NCBI GenBank assembly: GCA_008694505.1 | Contig: VZDJ01000219.1 | Coordinates: 11,736,800 to 11,800,799, forward strand | Direction: 5' to 3' | Source of the DNA: Cyanoderma ruficeps | Lineage: Eukaryota; Chordata; Aves; Passeriformes; Timaliidae | DNA: 64,000 nt | Part shown: in pieces, positions 13,451 to 28,371 of the stretch | How the letters are laid out: every line of letters begins with the position of its first letter | Numbering within the stretch: position 1 is the first letter of the stretch | Position numbers and translations under genes: made by a program | The notes under the pieces: model-generated | Told to the model about the DNA's origin: nothing | Database searches by the model: none | What the model saw: the letters and a program-made list of their open reading frames with translations, nothing else

Positions 13451-14541
13451 TTAGCATTTTATTTATATGGTTTAAAGGGACTGGATTTGAACAAGCCGTT
13501 CCTATTCTCAGCTAATAAACCGATTTAAACCGTGGTGTTCTGTCCAGAACACATGCACCTACGGAAGTCACTGATTAACAAGATAACATATGAACAGGCC
13601 ACATTTTTGAGATTTTTATTCAAGTGCCTTCCTAAAACTATTTAGCATCCTGCATATGGAAAAATGCGTATTAACACGGAACTGCAGATGAAGGAAAACA
13701 GGCTATTTTTTGCTTATCGCTAAAACACTGCAGTAAAATTAGTGGAGTGCAATAGACAATCTACTGGACCACCAAAGCAAAAAGGCTTTTGCTCAGTTAT
13801 TAAAACCACAGATCAAATAAGGACAAGAAGAACTGAATTTTCATAGTGTCTCCAAACAAATATCCATAGTGAAGAGGGAAATTTATACACAGAGACACGG
13901 CCTGATGTTTGCAGCCTGTTCCTCAGCTCAGCCCTCACCACCTAACTCAAACAGGGCATTTACTACAGGAAAAGTTGAGAGAAGGGCACTGTGTGTATGC
14001 TGGAAGAATCTGGAGTATTTCCTGGACTACTGCACACAACATGGGAAAGGTGCATTGATTGAAGTGCACAACACTTCAAACAAGACTGAAGAAAGTGGAG
14101 CAGACAGGACTAAACACGTGACTTTTCAGTGTCATTTTGCGCTCCACCTCATCTGTGGGACTTCATTGGACTCACCTCTTTCAGGGGTGAAGGGAAGAAA
14201 AATCTGAGCAATATTCTTCACCCTGCATAATGGGTTAGTGACAAGCTTGCATTCCTTTGACCAAAATCATTGTAGTTCTACTGCTCAAAAATGCACTCTA
14301 TTAAAAACTCATTAGGCCCCATTCATTTATATTTACCTAATTCTCCTACAAAAGCATTAATCTTTGCACAATTCCTCCAAGCATTTACCAGACGAATATT
14401 TAAAACAAGAGATGTCCTATGACCATAAATGTCACGTTTATTTGTGTTATATAACTAATTAATATCTCAGACTTCCTGCATGTGTCTGGATAACAGTACT
14501 GTAAATATAAATGAAAAATAAGTAATAATTTATGAAATCCA

Positions 14542-14549
14542 ATTTGCAT
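14542..14549 (-). promoter_or_regulatory. POU octamer (ATTTGCAT)
   Basis: This is an exact octamer on the minus strand, in AT-rich sequence with nearby AATTAAT and ATTAGC words. A single octamer is expected about twice by chance in a window this size counting both strands. Confidence 0.3.
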
Positions 14550-15789
14550 TTTCAAATATAAAATGTGCAAAATCCAACTAATTAGCAAGAGTGAGGGCCA
14601 AGGTGTTTCTATAGCAACTATAAAAAAGCTTTAAAAATGTTTTATATCAGGCTCATTAATGTGTGTATTCCTCCCTTGTTTTGTGGGTATTCCCTCTGAC
14701 ACAGATTCTGCTTTGCTGTTCAGTTCTGATCACTGAGTATCATTTACCACGTCTGGCAGAACTCTAGTACTACTTTATGCAGACACTTTTGTCACAGGCT
14801 TAGAAAAATATGTGGTGTGCCGTACAAAAAATTATAATAATAATTAGAACGGGATCCAATGGCACAGGAAAAATAACCCAACCAACTGCCAAAGAACAGA
14901 AAACAATGAGAAACAGCCCCTGAACTTGTCCTTTTTCTCCCTTCTTCCAATCCACTCTTCTAATCCTGACCTGCTGCATGTTGTAGATGGACAGACAGCA
15001 AAGTTTCTGGCAGCCCCCCGGGCTGGTGCCAGAGCTATTCCTGGCTCAGCACACAGCATCTCCTGCCTCAAAGGCCATGCTGAGGAATTCTGATTTTCCC
15101 TTCCTAACCAACCCCCTCCCGTGCAACTTTTCTTGCTTAGTAAATTGAAATTGAGACTCTTGTTTCCATCTGCAGCACAAGGAGCTCCCAGCAGATTGAT
15201 TTCTGCACCAGAGCCAACCACAATGCCTGAAAGGCGTCGGGATCTACTGTGTCCCCACGGCCTTGCTCAGCTGGTACCTGCTGGCCTGAGAGAGGTAGAA
15301 AGGTGACAAATGTCCTCAAAAGCTGGGACAGGGTGCACTGCAGCAAGACTCCCTTCTTTGCTTTAATTACTGAAAATCATTTGAAACCTAGAAGCCCATC
15401 ACTTCCATACTGGTTATTTGAATGCAAAAACAAACTTATGCTGAAACGCCAAGTGAGGGGGCACCAAATGACATTTATTTCCAAGGTGGCTCTAATCCAA
15501 TGCTAATTCCCAGCCCCTCTGCCAACTATTACTAATATTTTATGGAAGAGTCCACAACATTAGGTCTAAATTATCACAAGCAATTGAGATATTCTTGAAG
15601 TACTGCAGAGTTAACAGAAAGAACCATGCACAGTGGCTGCCCACAATAGGGGCATTAATTCCCAATGCCACTTGTGTGATCCCTATGATAGTTTCATACC
15701 ATTAGACTGCATTGAAATTTTAAGTGACCTTACAGTGCTTTTCAATCATGGATACTGGGAAAGGTCTAGTCCACTCCTGTTACTGCTCC

Positions 15790-15850
15790 TAGTTGTAAAA
15801 TACTTGTATTTTATACAATGAGGGCACTAAAATTAGTGCCTTTAGTTAAC
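15790..15850. repeat. Adjacent short palindromes
   Basis: GGCACTAA and TTAGTGCC at 15823-15840 are perfect 8-bp arms with 2 bases between. Directly before them, TTGTAAAATAC and GTATTTTATACAA pair with a 2-nt bulge. Two stems in 60 bp could fold in RNA. Confidence 0.5.
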
Positions 15851-18800
15851 TTCCAAGCCAGCCCATTCTGAGGGTCCTCCCCAGAGTGTCACTGACTGAA
15901 AAGGGCCTTTTCCTCAGCTCTGTCTGTGCTGGGTACAGCACGAGGCAGACATTGCAACGCTGAAAAGTTCTAATCCGCATATTACGCTTGCAACAAAGTT
16001 CTCCTCCTCAAAAACCTGTTAACAGAAATCCCCTCCAAGGCTCTATTTCGATAGCTCTGCCTGGGGTTGTCACGCTGCTCAATTAGAGGCGGCAGAACCG
16101 GCAGCAGAAGACGCTCCAGCGCCCGGCAGCGCTCCCCGGCTCCCAGCCCTCCCCGCAGGATGAGCTCTGAGTGACCAGCTGCTTCCCCAAATTTGACACC
16201 AGGCATATGGAGGGGAGTCAGACCCGGGGGTAACGAGCTGGGGCGAGCTCCAGTGAGCAATCAGTTAAATCAGCAGCTCGGCCTCCGCGCCACGGCCCTT
16301 CCCACCGCCGCTCCTGAGGGCTCCGCGTGCAATAAAACTTGTGGGGAACCAACTCTAGAGAAACTCTTTAAGATACGTGATGAGAATTAGCTGTAAAACA
16401 CTAATTAATGATGGGCTGTGGAATTAGTGGGAAGCTACAAGGCTCTGTGTTTTATTCCCTCATCTAAAAGCATTGCTGCTCTTCAGTTAATGTAAAGAGA
16501 CGTTGACCAAATGGATTTGAGTTTTTTCCCTTTGCTTCTTTTTTTAATTATTATTAGTTTTTTTTACTTAGCTTATTTTGTAAGCACAGGTCATTAAAGA
16601 AGAAACACAGCAAGAAAAAATCTCCTGGTGAAGGCTCATTACATTTTCCAAGCACAAATAAAGTGTCACTTTAAGAGGAAATCCAGTTACTCTGAAACAT
16701 TTGTTGCTTTACTTCAGCGCATGTGAAATAAATACAGAGCCCAACGCTGCCCTCAGCTTCTGTAATTTCCTAGCAGCTCAATGCTCAGAGACAGCACGAT
16801 GTAAAAATATGTATATTGTTTAATTTATTGCAGTACGTTTCCATTTTTCTCATGAAAACAAACAAACAAAACAAAACGAAAAAAAATCCAGCAGCTGGTT
16901 CCAATACCGCCCACTTTGCTCAAATTTATAGTGAAAACTAGCAGCTTCATTAAAAACAAACATGTTGCTCCTCTCCAAGAATCCTATAGAGCAGCTCCCA
17001 GAGAGATGTGTAACTTCTGTAAGAGGTCCAGGAGGCACCGGCCAGCTTGGAGCTTAGAGCTCAACCTCCAGCTATGTTTTCCAGGACAGAAATAACTAGA
17101 ATTTTATTCGTCTAAATAGTTTTCTGGAAAAGAATGTTTTGGATAGAAAAGAACAATCTTAACAGAAAATTTTCCATTTGCTGAAATGTTCCAATTTTCT
17201 GGTGAAAATTAACAATGAGTTCTGTAATTGTGTTTGGGAAGCCTGTGTGTGCTGAGGGCTGCCCTCCACCACAGCTCCCTGCTCTGCTCTCCTTCCCTCC
17301 CCGCCCCAAGGAGGGGAGGAATGGAGGATGAGAGGACAGATGGAAAGAGGGAGAGAAGGGGAGCAGATAAAAACAAACATATTTTTTGTTTTCACTTCCC
17401 TCCTCCAAACTGATAAATGATGTAAACGTTTCTCAGCGCTCCTTCAGCTGAGCAATTAATCAGCTGTCTTGGAATGAGGCAGATCCTCAGGCTGCTTTGT
17501 GGCGGAAACAAACACAATCTTTTCCTTATTCTTTCCTCTCCCTCCCACGGAACCAACCTCCCTGGGCAAAAGGAAGGAGATGGTTCTATGAAGCATTTTG
17601 GGGACAGTATTTTCCTGCAGCAGCAAGACTGCTACTACTACACCCATCATTCTGCAAGAGCCCCAACCCTGGCAGGGAGTTGGCCATGGGTGGGGACAGC
17701 CTGGGCTCTCTGCAGCCTCGTGGTCTCAGCAAACAGCAGATGAGATCCAGCATTGCCTGCTGCTGGCACACCCAGCAGCCTAAAAGCCATGTCAAGGCTC
17801 ATTACATCTTTTCCTCCTGTTTCTCAACCTGATCTCTGCCTGCTGGTGGCCTGCAAGTGATGGCAAGAGAACGGGCAGGGGGGTTTCAGAAATTATTTGT
17901 GTACTTTCGAAGGCACGCCGATGAGCAAAGAGAATGGGGAAAGGCAAAAGCAAAGACAAATGTTCCAAGTTTAACTTGGTTGGTACTTGGCTATAAATAA
18001 AAAATATTTGGCAACAATTCATAGGATGGTCCTTTGGACTAATATTTTTCCCTCGTAAGACAGGTGGAGCTACAAAGAAAAAGGTTGAGGTAAAATAGTT
18101 AGAAAGACAAAAATCTGCTCTCAAGCTCCTTTTTGGTTATAAACAAAAAAGCCAAATCCATGAACTTCACCAATAGGAGACATAACCTGCTGACTGCATT
18201 TGCAATAAAGTGCTGGATCACCCCAAGAGCAGCTCGTATTTTAATAAAATCAAAATGCCCACTGAGATCACAGCTAAGCACTTTTTGCAGTCCAGCAGCT
18301 CTCACCTGCAAATGCTGCTTCAGCCTCAACTTTAGACAAGGCAATACTGATCTCCTTGGAATAAGTGAGCTCACAGAAACTGTGAAGATGAAGATGAAGG
18401 ACAGTGTGCATGCAAGGAGTTGCAAAACTCAAGCTTGATATATAAAGCAGGTAAAATCCTCCAAAGAAAAACAAAGTTTTAAAAACTTTGAAAAACGAAG
18501 AAAAACAAAAACCAAGAAAAAACTTTTTAAATTCCTTCCTTAATGATGTCCTAGCAGGCTAAAATTAAGACAAATGCCAGAAACTCCTAGAAATAATAAC
18601 CTGCCATAAGAGCTTCAAGTTCTATCTTTTCCTATCTTTTACAGATGTGAATGACTTTGGAATTCAGGTACAAGAAAGCACCAAAGCTCAAATCACCTCA
18701 GAGGACAATGTCAAAACATGGCTCATATCTAACTTCAGGTGCTTTGCTCCTGTTCCTGGGATCCTCTTATTTAATTACTTACTCCATGTATGCATTTATT

Positions 18801-20232
18801 CACTCATTTGCATCCCTCCATTTATATTTAGAACATTTAGCAGACTCAACTACATAATTTTTTTTTCCACATATCTGTGGGAAATAAGGGATTCAGTCCT
18901 GCCCTGCAGCATCCTGCACTGCCTGGAGTTAGCCATAGCACCAGCACAAAAGAAACCACATTGTATTATCCTGCTTCCAATTTCTCCAACTGCTTTGCTC
19001 CCGAGTTATGACTTCAGTTTCCCCCTTGATATGCCATCCTTTATTTATTAGGGCATATTTATCCATGGGGTTTTTTCCTTTTTATTGTTGGCCTGCTTTT
19101 ACTTCTTCTTTAACCTTATTAACCCTTGCTAGCATTTGACAGCTTAACACCCTCCATTACTCTGTAACATTTGCTATAAGAACTGACATGGAACTAATAG
19201 CAGCCTTTTTATATCCAATCTACGAGGTCACATGAAACTGCCCTTGTCTGAACCCTGCAAGATTTCCTATAGGTGGTTCTCCTTTTCTCTGGATTTTCTA
19301 CTTAATATGTCTCTACAGGTCTGTCTGAATGTAAAAAATGGAATCAGATTCCTGCTAACTTTAGTTACTGACAATGTACACCTTAGAATAGGAGTAAGTT
19401 TTCCCTTTAATGAAAGCTCCCAGTAATGCGATTTGAAACAACTTTGTGATATTCTTTTCAAGCATTATGTATCACTTTTTAATGGCATACCCACAGACCT
19501 TCCGTTTCAAGGGATCTTTGATTTCCCCAGCAAAGGGCCAGAATGCCATGGTCACATCCGTCCCCTGAACCTCAGCTCTGAGTGTAAGTAGGACATTAAA
19601 GCCATAGCGTGATAAGGTTGAGGTGTCTGGCTCAGTTGTTCAGCGTGGCTTGATTAAATGTAATTAATTTAGGTCTCTGACTTCAGGGGACACCCATCAC
19701 GCTGCACTGTACAGAACCAAGCTGTTGTTTATCCTCGTGACCGGGTCTGCTGGAGCCTTCCCCCAGCCTGTGGAGTTCAACTCCGCACTAAAATCCATTG
19801 TGAGATTCTTGAGACACGGAAGACCGTAGTAAAAACACCCCTGCAAAACACCTGAAGTGCTGCAGAGCTCAACAGCAGCCGAGGGAGGGAAAACAAATCA
19901 CCAGGGCAGGACTGCGCAGAAGAGATGCAATGAGAACAGTTACTTCCACTTTTTTCCTAATGGGACACACACAGCAGGAAAAAAAAGGTGTATTTTCCGT
20001 GCATTTATCCTTTGCAAGCATTAGAAATTAACTTTTGCTAAATTGAAAAGTAAAGCACAGTGAGATCTATACAGCTGAGCAAAGGAATACATGAAGGACA
20101 AATTGAAATTTAGGAGAATTGGGTTTAACAGCCTTTCTTGCAGATGTAATACCTGCTTAGATTAGTCTGTGATTATCTATTTTAAAATTAAAAAAGTCTT
20201 CCTTCTGTGCAAATCCATCATGCTTATTATTG

Positions 20233-20261
20233 CTAAATGCAGCAAGATCTAAATGCAGCAA
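20233..20261. repeat. 13-bp direct repeat
   Basis: CTAAATGCAGCAA occurs at 20233-20245 and again at 20249-20261, a small local tandem duplication with 3 bases between copies. Confidence 0.85.
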
Positions 20262-23200
20262 AGACCCTGGGAGCCAAATCCTTCACTTAAAACTTCTTTG
20301 GGGAAGCTTTTGTAGTTCAGAAGTCCACTGTTTCCCCCACCCAATTTCAGTTTAATAGCATCTCAAGTGATAAAGTGGGAAGAGACAGACATCTGGTAGA
20401 GCTAACTAGTCATTTGTTGGTTCTGTGAAAGTTTGTGCTTCCCCATCAGTGTCACATATGAGAAATACAGATGGTCCCAAGTTGAAAAAAAAAAAGAAGT
20501 GTTGAAACATATACAAATGTTATGAGGACTTGAAGTGTAAAATGTTAACCAGCTGTGAATGTGACATCTCTAGTTTTACTAACTCTGCTGAGATACATCA
20601 TTACTGCACATGAAATCCATATATTTTCTGTACTGATGGCAATTCCCTGTTTTCCATTTGCTTCTAGTTTGGGGCCAGAACCATCCAGATGAGCATATTA
20701 AAAAGATAGGAATCCAAAAAGAGAAAGAAAAGTGGACTCTGTTCCTAAGAGCTGTTTGTAACCGCCCCAATAATTTCCTGTGTTATAAGCTGACTGTTTA
20801 CTGGGGGGAGGGCAGAAGTCCCAAATATCTAGAGTTAAAAATAATATATAAATGTTAAAACAAAATCAAAAGGTTACTAATTCACACAAAGTCCTAGAGA
20901 TTTAAAGTCATCCATTCTATATACAGTTCAGCAATGCCTGGAATGCAATAAGACATTTAAACCACAACACAGCAGTGATCTTGCCCTGTTGCTGGCAGTA
21001 TCAGTTGTTTCCCACACAAGGGCCTAAATCTGACCCTTTTATGAAACTTTTACATTTGCAAAAATAGAACAGTTGGGAAATCTTGGGCACTTCTAGTTAA
21101 ATTGCAAACAAAATAACCCTCTCCATGCTGCTGCTTAAGGTCGGGATAATCATCCCATATCACGACAATCGCTTTCTCCCCCCATGTGACTTGACAGAGC
21201 TTTTCAAATGTTACGTCCAGTGCAACGTGAAAGGAAAAAATGTACATTTCAGGATGCATTAAAGCATAGGAGAGGGAGGGGAGACAGAGACAGAGAAGGA
21301 GGTGGATTCCTCTCCCTTTTCCTTGGATTAAGCTGGGAATGGCCATGTCTGCCTTCGGCACCTCCCCCAGGTGTGCAGCACCGTGACTGACACCAGCCAA
21401 AGGCGTCACCTGTGGGACCCCCGAGGATGCACGACCCCAGTGGGGCAGAGCAGCTTTGGGGAGCGTGTGGTGCCTCTCCTCATCCCAGCAAGGGCCTCCT
21501 GGGAGGTGGGAAACGGAAAGGATCTGTCTGTGGGAAGGCAGGAGTGCCCCTCTCAGCCCTGCCCCACTCAGCTCTGCAGAAGGAGATGCTCCATCCCCAG
21601 GAGTGGCTCTCAGGGAGAGGGGAGACAGCTGGGGATGGTTTTTTGGATGTTTGGTTTTGCTGGGCGTGGAGCAGCACTGGAAGAAAGTCAGATTCCCTGC
21701 ACCCCTTCCAAAAATGCAACTGGGAGCAGGGACAGCCTTGTTCATCCTCCGCTGCCAGGAGGCTTTTCTGTTCTATTTTTGCTTCTCTTTTTTTTTTTTT
21801 GCCTCTCTAGAGAAAGCAGGCAAAATCAAAACAAAGTCCCGGTTTTAATAAAAACTGACAAAATATTACACATCTTAGTAGAATTTTACACCCAGCTTAG
21901 ATGAAGATGGGTGACAGCACAGAGGATGGGCAGAGCACAGAGCCCTCAGCCAGGACCAGGACATCACCACTTTGGAAACAGTGATGAGCATGAGGGTCAG
22001 AGAGTTCCTAGAGTGAACAAAACTGGGGACTTCAGCTGAAATGTAAACCTTCTTTCTTCAGAGTACAGGCCTGCTGGTTTAGGATCCTCTGACTGATAGA
22101 TTGTTTGCCTGTTATTATGGACTTTATTATGACATTAGCTTGTTTTAAAATGTTATTTGTATGAGGAGCTTTCCCAGTGTGACTGTTCAGCTGGAATATT
22201 TCTTTCAACATCTACAGCAGAATTACCCTGAGATGCCATCACGAATTTTTTCAAGTTATTTTCCTACTGATTTGTGCATCCCAGCTACGAAGTTTTTACC
22301 TGAGCAAAGGAATGGTAGCACATGAAGTCAATTTGTTTTTTCTGATCAGAGACAGAAAGATGAATTTTGTAACCCTTCTATCAGTGAGGGCAATATCAAA
22401 ATGACATCACTCAACAGCAGAAAAACACGTTGAGGAATCCCTTTGAGGAATAAACCCCTTTAATACAAACTGGGGGTAAAGCAGTCACATTAAGACATCC
22501 AAAAGAATTTGTATGCCTCGAGTTTAGCCAAGGGTCAAACTTGTGCAGGCATTTAGGCACCTGGAGATAGGGATGGATGCCTGTCAGGATACTCCCACCT
22601 CTAGTAGCCACTTTGAAAGCCCCATCAATGCTTCCAGCTGCTCCACCTCTCTCCAAACTTCACCCACAGGCTGAGCTCCTGGAAAGTGTCCCTGAGCAGG
22701 CATTACTGAACTGAAGAGCCCAACAGGACTTGGTGGCTGCTGCTGAGCCCTCATGGACACCCAGCCCACAAAGCTCCCTGCTCTGCCCTCCCTGACACCG
22801 AGCTCGAGCTGCTCCTCCCTGCCAGACAGACAAATTGACTTCCTGGCAGTTCACTGCAAGCAGCACTTTAGCAAGAAGGTTATAAATTGAAGGTCCACGC
22901 GGATGCAAAATTCTCTCTCCCCAGCGGCCATGCCTCGTTCCAGGTGGGACTCTGTGCCTGGGTGTCCCCACGTGCCGTGGCACTGCCCTTGCCAGCACTG
23001 GGGACCCCAGGCACCGTCCAGGACTCGCTGTCAGGTTCCCAGCTGAGGAAGCTGCAACACTGAAATCCTCCGGCTGTCACGCCACGCTCAGGGCTCAGGA
23101 AGTTGGCCACCTGGGTAAATGTTAGAGGATCTTGTACATATTCTATCCCCATTATTTTCTGACAGACTTTTCCTTCCATTATGCGATACAGGAAAAGAGG

Positions 23201-25983
23201 TTCAGTATTATAACACCACCGACACGGGTTTGGAGCTCCTGCTAACTGTGAGCCCAGATCCTGGATACAGACACACACTGCTATCAACAAACACAAGGCA
23301 GCACTGAGATCACATTAGGTTTTTCCTTTACATTTCATTAAAAAAAAAAAAAAGAAAAAGGAAAAAAAAAAGCTTCACATAGTTTCCTCCTCTTGACCTA
23401 ACACAAATTCCATCAAACTTCAAAAACAATACTTTGGGATGCTGGAGGATGCAGGCCGGAAACTGAGGAAAGACTTTACACAAAGTTAGGAAATCTTTTT
23501 TGGAGGGAATACTTCAAGCTACTGAACGGTTTTATCTAGATGACTAGATCTTATGGTAAATGAGTATATAATTAAATTTAAGAGCTATGCTATTGTGTTG
23601 GAGGTATATCAGCTCATCAACAAAAGAAGGACTGTTTAGCTATGCTAAAAGCAATATGTAAATACCATCCTCTGATAAATAATTGATTATTACCTTAATG
23701 TTTGACAAAGCCATAAAATGCCCTGCAGATTATGTCCAAAACATTTGAAGGTGATGTGAAATCATTTTTATTGTAATGACAGTGAGCTGTCCATGGTTGA
23801 CTGGTTTAAATTTTATCTTTCCTTGTTAGGAAAGGTTTCTGTTTTCTTTGAGAATTTAATTATCAGAGGGTGTTTAATATGATAGGAAGATTTACGGCCT
23901 TCAGGAGCTATCCAAAAATAGTGCTATAAAAACGGACTTAGATCCCATCACAAGCAATAAAGCTGCTATGCAGACTTGATGCTTGCAGTGAAAACTTTGC
24001 GTATGAATATATTTCACCATCACACATAAAAGTTCACTTTGGAGGATTTTGAATTTTGACCCTGAAATGTGACCCGAAGAACGGGGTGAGGGGAAAAAAA
24101 AAATCCTGCACAAAAAAAAGCCCCAAGCTCTGCTAGTACAGATGCATTCATGTTTATTTTGGAAAATGCTCTTTGCTATCCATAAATATTTGTTTTAACT
24201 CGTTGCCATTAAGATGCAGCAGGGACTAAGTTTTCCAGGAGGAGATAAAAAGAACAACAAAGATACACTCCTATTGTGTAATAATCAGTCCACATTTCAA
24301 TGAATAAGTAATATTTCTCACAAGCCAAAGTTAGATAGTGGATTTATTTAACCTCTGAGGGTCAGGTAATAAATACTAAGTGAATTATTCAGACCAATGG
24401 GTAATCAATACAATTCAGTGATATATTTTTTGTGTTTCATAAAAGGTTGTACACTAAAGGCAGTGAGCAATTATGGAAATTGGGCCCGAGCGGCACTCAA
24501 TTCTTCTCTTACTTGAAACCCCAGCACCACTACCTTGACAGCAAATCGATTAGTGTGCCAGTGAAGCAGCTCAGCAACCTCTGACCCCTTCCAGCTCTGT
24601 CCAACAGCCTGGAGAGTATTTTATATTTATTTTATTGAATTAACCCCCTCTTGCCTGCGCAGTTTTACACATACTGTAATGTGGTGGGAGACAAGTGACA
24701 GGGTTCTTTCATTTAAATACCTCCTGTAGGCCCAAGGAAGGCAAACCTAACAGACCCCTTTGTTCTAGCTTCAAAACACCAATTTTTTTGCCACAGCACA
24801 GGGTTTTCAAGTCCATCCTAAAACTAACATAATTAACAGGATGCAAAGAATGTCCTAAGTGTACCCAGGACACTGAATCACTCCTATTTATACCTGGCCT
24901 GGCACACGGCTGCCAAACTTTATACAATGTTCAAGTCACTGTTTTGCACCAAAAATAAGAGCTCCTCAATAAAACTGAGTTAATATTGCTATAGGTATAA
25001 TATCCTGTTTTACACAGTGCAAGGGAGAACACTAGAGATTAACAGCATTTTCCATCAGGAAATTAAAACTAACATAAAGCCACATGAAGCCCTTTTTTCT
25101 GGACATTTAACTCTATAGGCACCACCCCTGTGCCCTGTGCCTGATCCCAGTGGGAGTTTGCAAAGATTCAAGGTAATGAAGGAGAAGATAATTTTAGGTC
25201 CAAGGCCTGTGGGCTCTTCCTTTGCACCACTCAAAGGGTCCAGCACTGATACTTTTGGTGGTGCTGTGGATCAGGAACCCTCAGCCAGCTGTGGCCACCA
25301 AGGTGTCAGCTCTCTGTCCCCACCTGCCCAGATCCCAAGGGGAAATGGAAGCCGTGCAAAGGAAAGCATCTTCCTTGCCCAACAAGCATTTGCTTAATAC
25401 ACCAACACATGTTCCCTTTATACACATCAGCAACAGGCTTTGAAAATTATGCACCAGCTCCTTTTCCAAAAAAAAAAAACAAAACAGGCAGGACACAGAA
25501 AAAGTGCTGCAACATCTGCCACCTTGTCCAGATTCAAATACAGGGGTAAAAACTTGATTTTCTGTGCCTTTAACTGGAGAGCTGAGTACTGCAGTCCCAT
25601 GGAAGGCCCCACGTGAGGTATCCTACCCAAAGTAAAAATCTCTTTACTTTTTCAACACCATCCGGAGGAGTAAGCAGCAGCTGCACCTATTTGAATACTC
25701 TCTATATCACATATAACCAATTCCCCTGGTTCTAGGAAATTTATTCCAAATTTCCACTGGCAGAGAGAAGATTCAGACCCCAAAAATCCCTAAATCCGAT
25801 TCCATTGCTGTTCCAATACTAAAAAGGATTAAACAGCAGGTAAATACTCAAAGACTTGCAAGCATTGCATCCCATCTGGTTATGAGTGTGTGCTAAAAAG
25901 TATAATAGGAAGTCATGTGCAAATAACGTAAGATTTCTGAAGAAGAAATCAATCCCCCCCAGAAAAAGTGAAGACATGATGCT

Positions 25984-26008
25984 GTTTCCATTGAGGCTAA
26001 TGGGAACC
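25984..26008. repeat. Short quasi-palindrome around CCATTGAGGCTAATGGG
   Basis: GTTTCCATT pairs with AATGGGAAC around a short loop. It shares the CCATTGA...AATGGGA wording of the other suspected old palindromic repeat pieces. It is short, so chance is possible. Confidence 0.3.
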
Positions 26009-28371
26009 AGATTAGATTTCCACTGTAGCTGATCTGTTGCACACCAAACAATGATAATCAAAGCAAAAATGGCATTTAGTAGGAGTCCAGAAGCTCATGT
26101 GCTCTGTCTACAGGTCATATTCTGTCACTTCAAGGCTGAATAAAGCCTGCATGCATAGCAGGATACATCACTTTTAACAAGACTATTCACAGGAAAGGGA
26201 CCACTCAAAGTTCACCACATCTGACCATAAGCAGATACACGGCACAGGCTCGAGCAGGATATTTTATAAAACCCTTTTATGCTTCCGTATAACACTGCAT
26301 TGAGTTCTGAATTATTCTTTTCGTCTCTTTTGCTCTCAGAATCCATACAGAAGTGATTACTTCAGTCATTTTTCAATATTACTTTCATTCCTGGAAAATG
26401 CATTTTCAAAAGTTATTTATTTTTCACAGCATGTCATGTTGTTATATTATACTAGTTAAAATAAAACCACTGTAGGCTTCGGCATGCATTTATGTTTCTC
26501 TTCCAATGGTATGATATAGGATTTGCAGTTTTTATGCTGAATGTATTCTACATATTACATTATCAATCCTTTATCTTAGGTTTGGTGTAGATTTAAAAAA
26601 CAAGCTGTTAAATCAAGTTACTAAAGTAATTGAGCTATAAAACTGCCTCCTTATTTATAATCACATTTCCCTCCGAAAAGGAGTTTTTAAAGATCAGCTG
26701 TGATTTCTGTTACGCAATTTTTTAAAACAACTTTATGCCGCTGATTCCACTTAAAACCTAATTGAGGTAGAGGAGAAGAAGTATGTTTCCTCCATGGAGG
26801 CAGTGAACTGGCTTTATCAGCACAGTGCAGGCTGGAACGGCCCTGGGACCTGGGCAAGCATCAAGGGCCAAACTGGAGCACAAACTGGGTGTCTGCTCAC
26901 CTCCTACCCCTGCCCCAAAATTCTCCTTAGGAACCCTTTTCCAAAGGTTTAACTCTGTGTTTCTTAACACCTAATTCTGGGTAATGCTGGGATGCAGAAG
27001 AACATTATCTCTGAGCAGGAAAGAAGCTGAAACGGGACTTATTCAAAGATGAATCCTTTGCTTGTCCAGCTGGTGGCCGGCAGTGACCATCCTGCCATTC
27101 CTTAGTGGCCACTTCTGTGCAACGACTCAGTTAAACATCAGGAAAGTGGCTGCGTTTATCCAGTTATTTGCCAAAAAAATCCTAAAAATCTCTGTCTCTA
27201 TAGGGAGCTACCTCAAACACAGCAGCGTGGGTGCCAAAGAACAGACTTTCCAGAGGTGGGGACACAGCAGGAGCTTGGGGACTCCTTGTCCCCCTGTGAG
27301 GTCACTGCCCACCACGCTGCTGGCACATGCTGCCACAGTGAGAAAAGCTTGGATCCTGCTGCCCACAACCACAAAACCAGTAGAAATCCCACGTCCTCAG
27401 CACTGTGATTCCTTCAGAGCGGGCAAAGAGGGAGAAAAACAGCTGGAAGTGCAGGGAAATACCAGAACTGGGTCACCCAGCCCAAAGGTGGATGACAGAG
27501 GGATGAGACTCGGTGTTATCAGAGCAGCAGGAGTGACAGGGTGGGTTTGAGGCAGCTGAGGGTCCCACACCCCTCTGTTCTGACACATCTTCCAGGCTGC
27601 AATCCTGCTTCAAGCTCGTGTCCCTCCTCCTGCCAAAATCTCTGCATAAGCTGCCCGTCCCTCTGTCACCCCACACACACACAAAGAATGCCCCACACTG
27701 TCAATGAAACCCACGTGTGCTATAAAGCCTCATCCTCCCCAAAAGCCGCGTTATCAGGCACCAGAGCATCTGGATGCCTTTAGAAAAACTGCTCTCCTTG
27801 CAGTGCAGCTGAATTAGGGCCAGGGGAAAAAAAAAAGTAAAGAGGTTAAATATTTAATAAAGAGCTCCACGAAAACTCCAAGAGCAGCTCTGAAATGCCT
27901 CCCCACTCCACACCCACGGAGGTGGCCGGGAAATGGCTGAGGGCCAGATGACAGGGGACTTTTTTTCTGAAATAGCACTGGCAGAGGCCTATCAGGAAAT
28001 CTTTCAGAATTGCTTTAATCTTTCATCTTAGTTTGGTCTCTGGCCACACAAGTGCGTCCAGCCCTCGGAGACCCTGGAGGTCACTATCTGTGAGTTTTTA
28101 AAAACAGGAAAGCCATTACAGAAAAATCAGAAGAGCAAGGGAAAGAAGTCCCCGCTGCAAATATGTACATTTTTAATACAACAGAACGGTAGTTGCATTT
28201 TTTTGTTCTGCTATTGCTTTTAACTAAAAAGGAAGGGAACCTGGAATGTTATAAACACCTCGCAGTTTTTAGCTCTCTGCCAAAGAATTTATCCATTAAA
28301 CACAACATGAACTATAAATCTGAATTTCAGCTCCTGCTCACAGCGTATGAATCTATTCTCCCCTTTGATAT

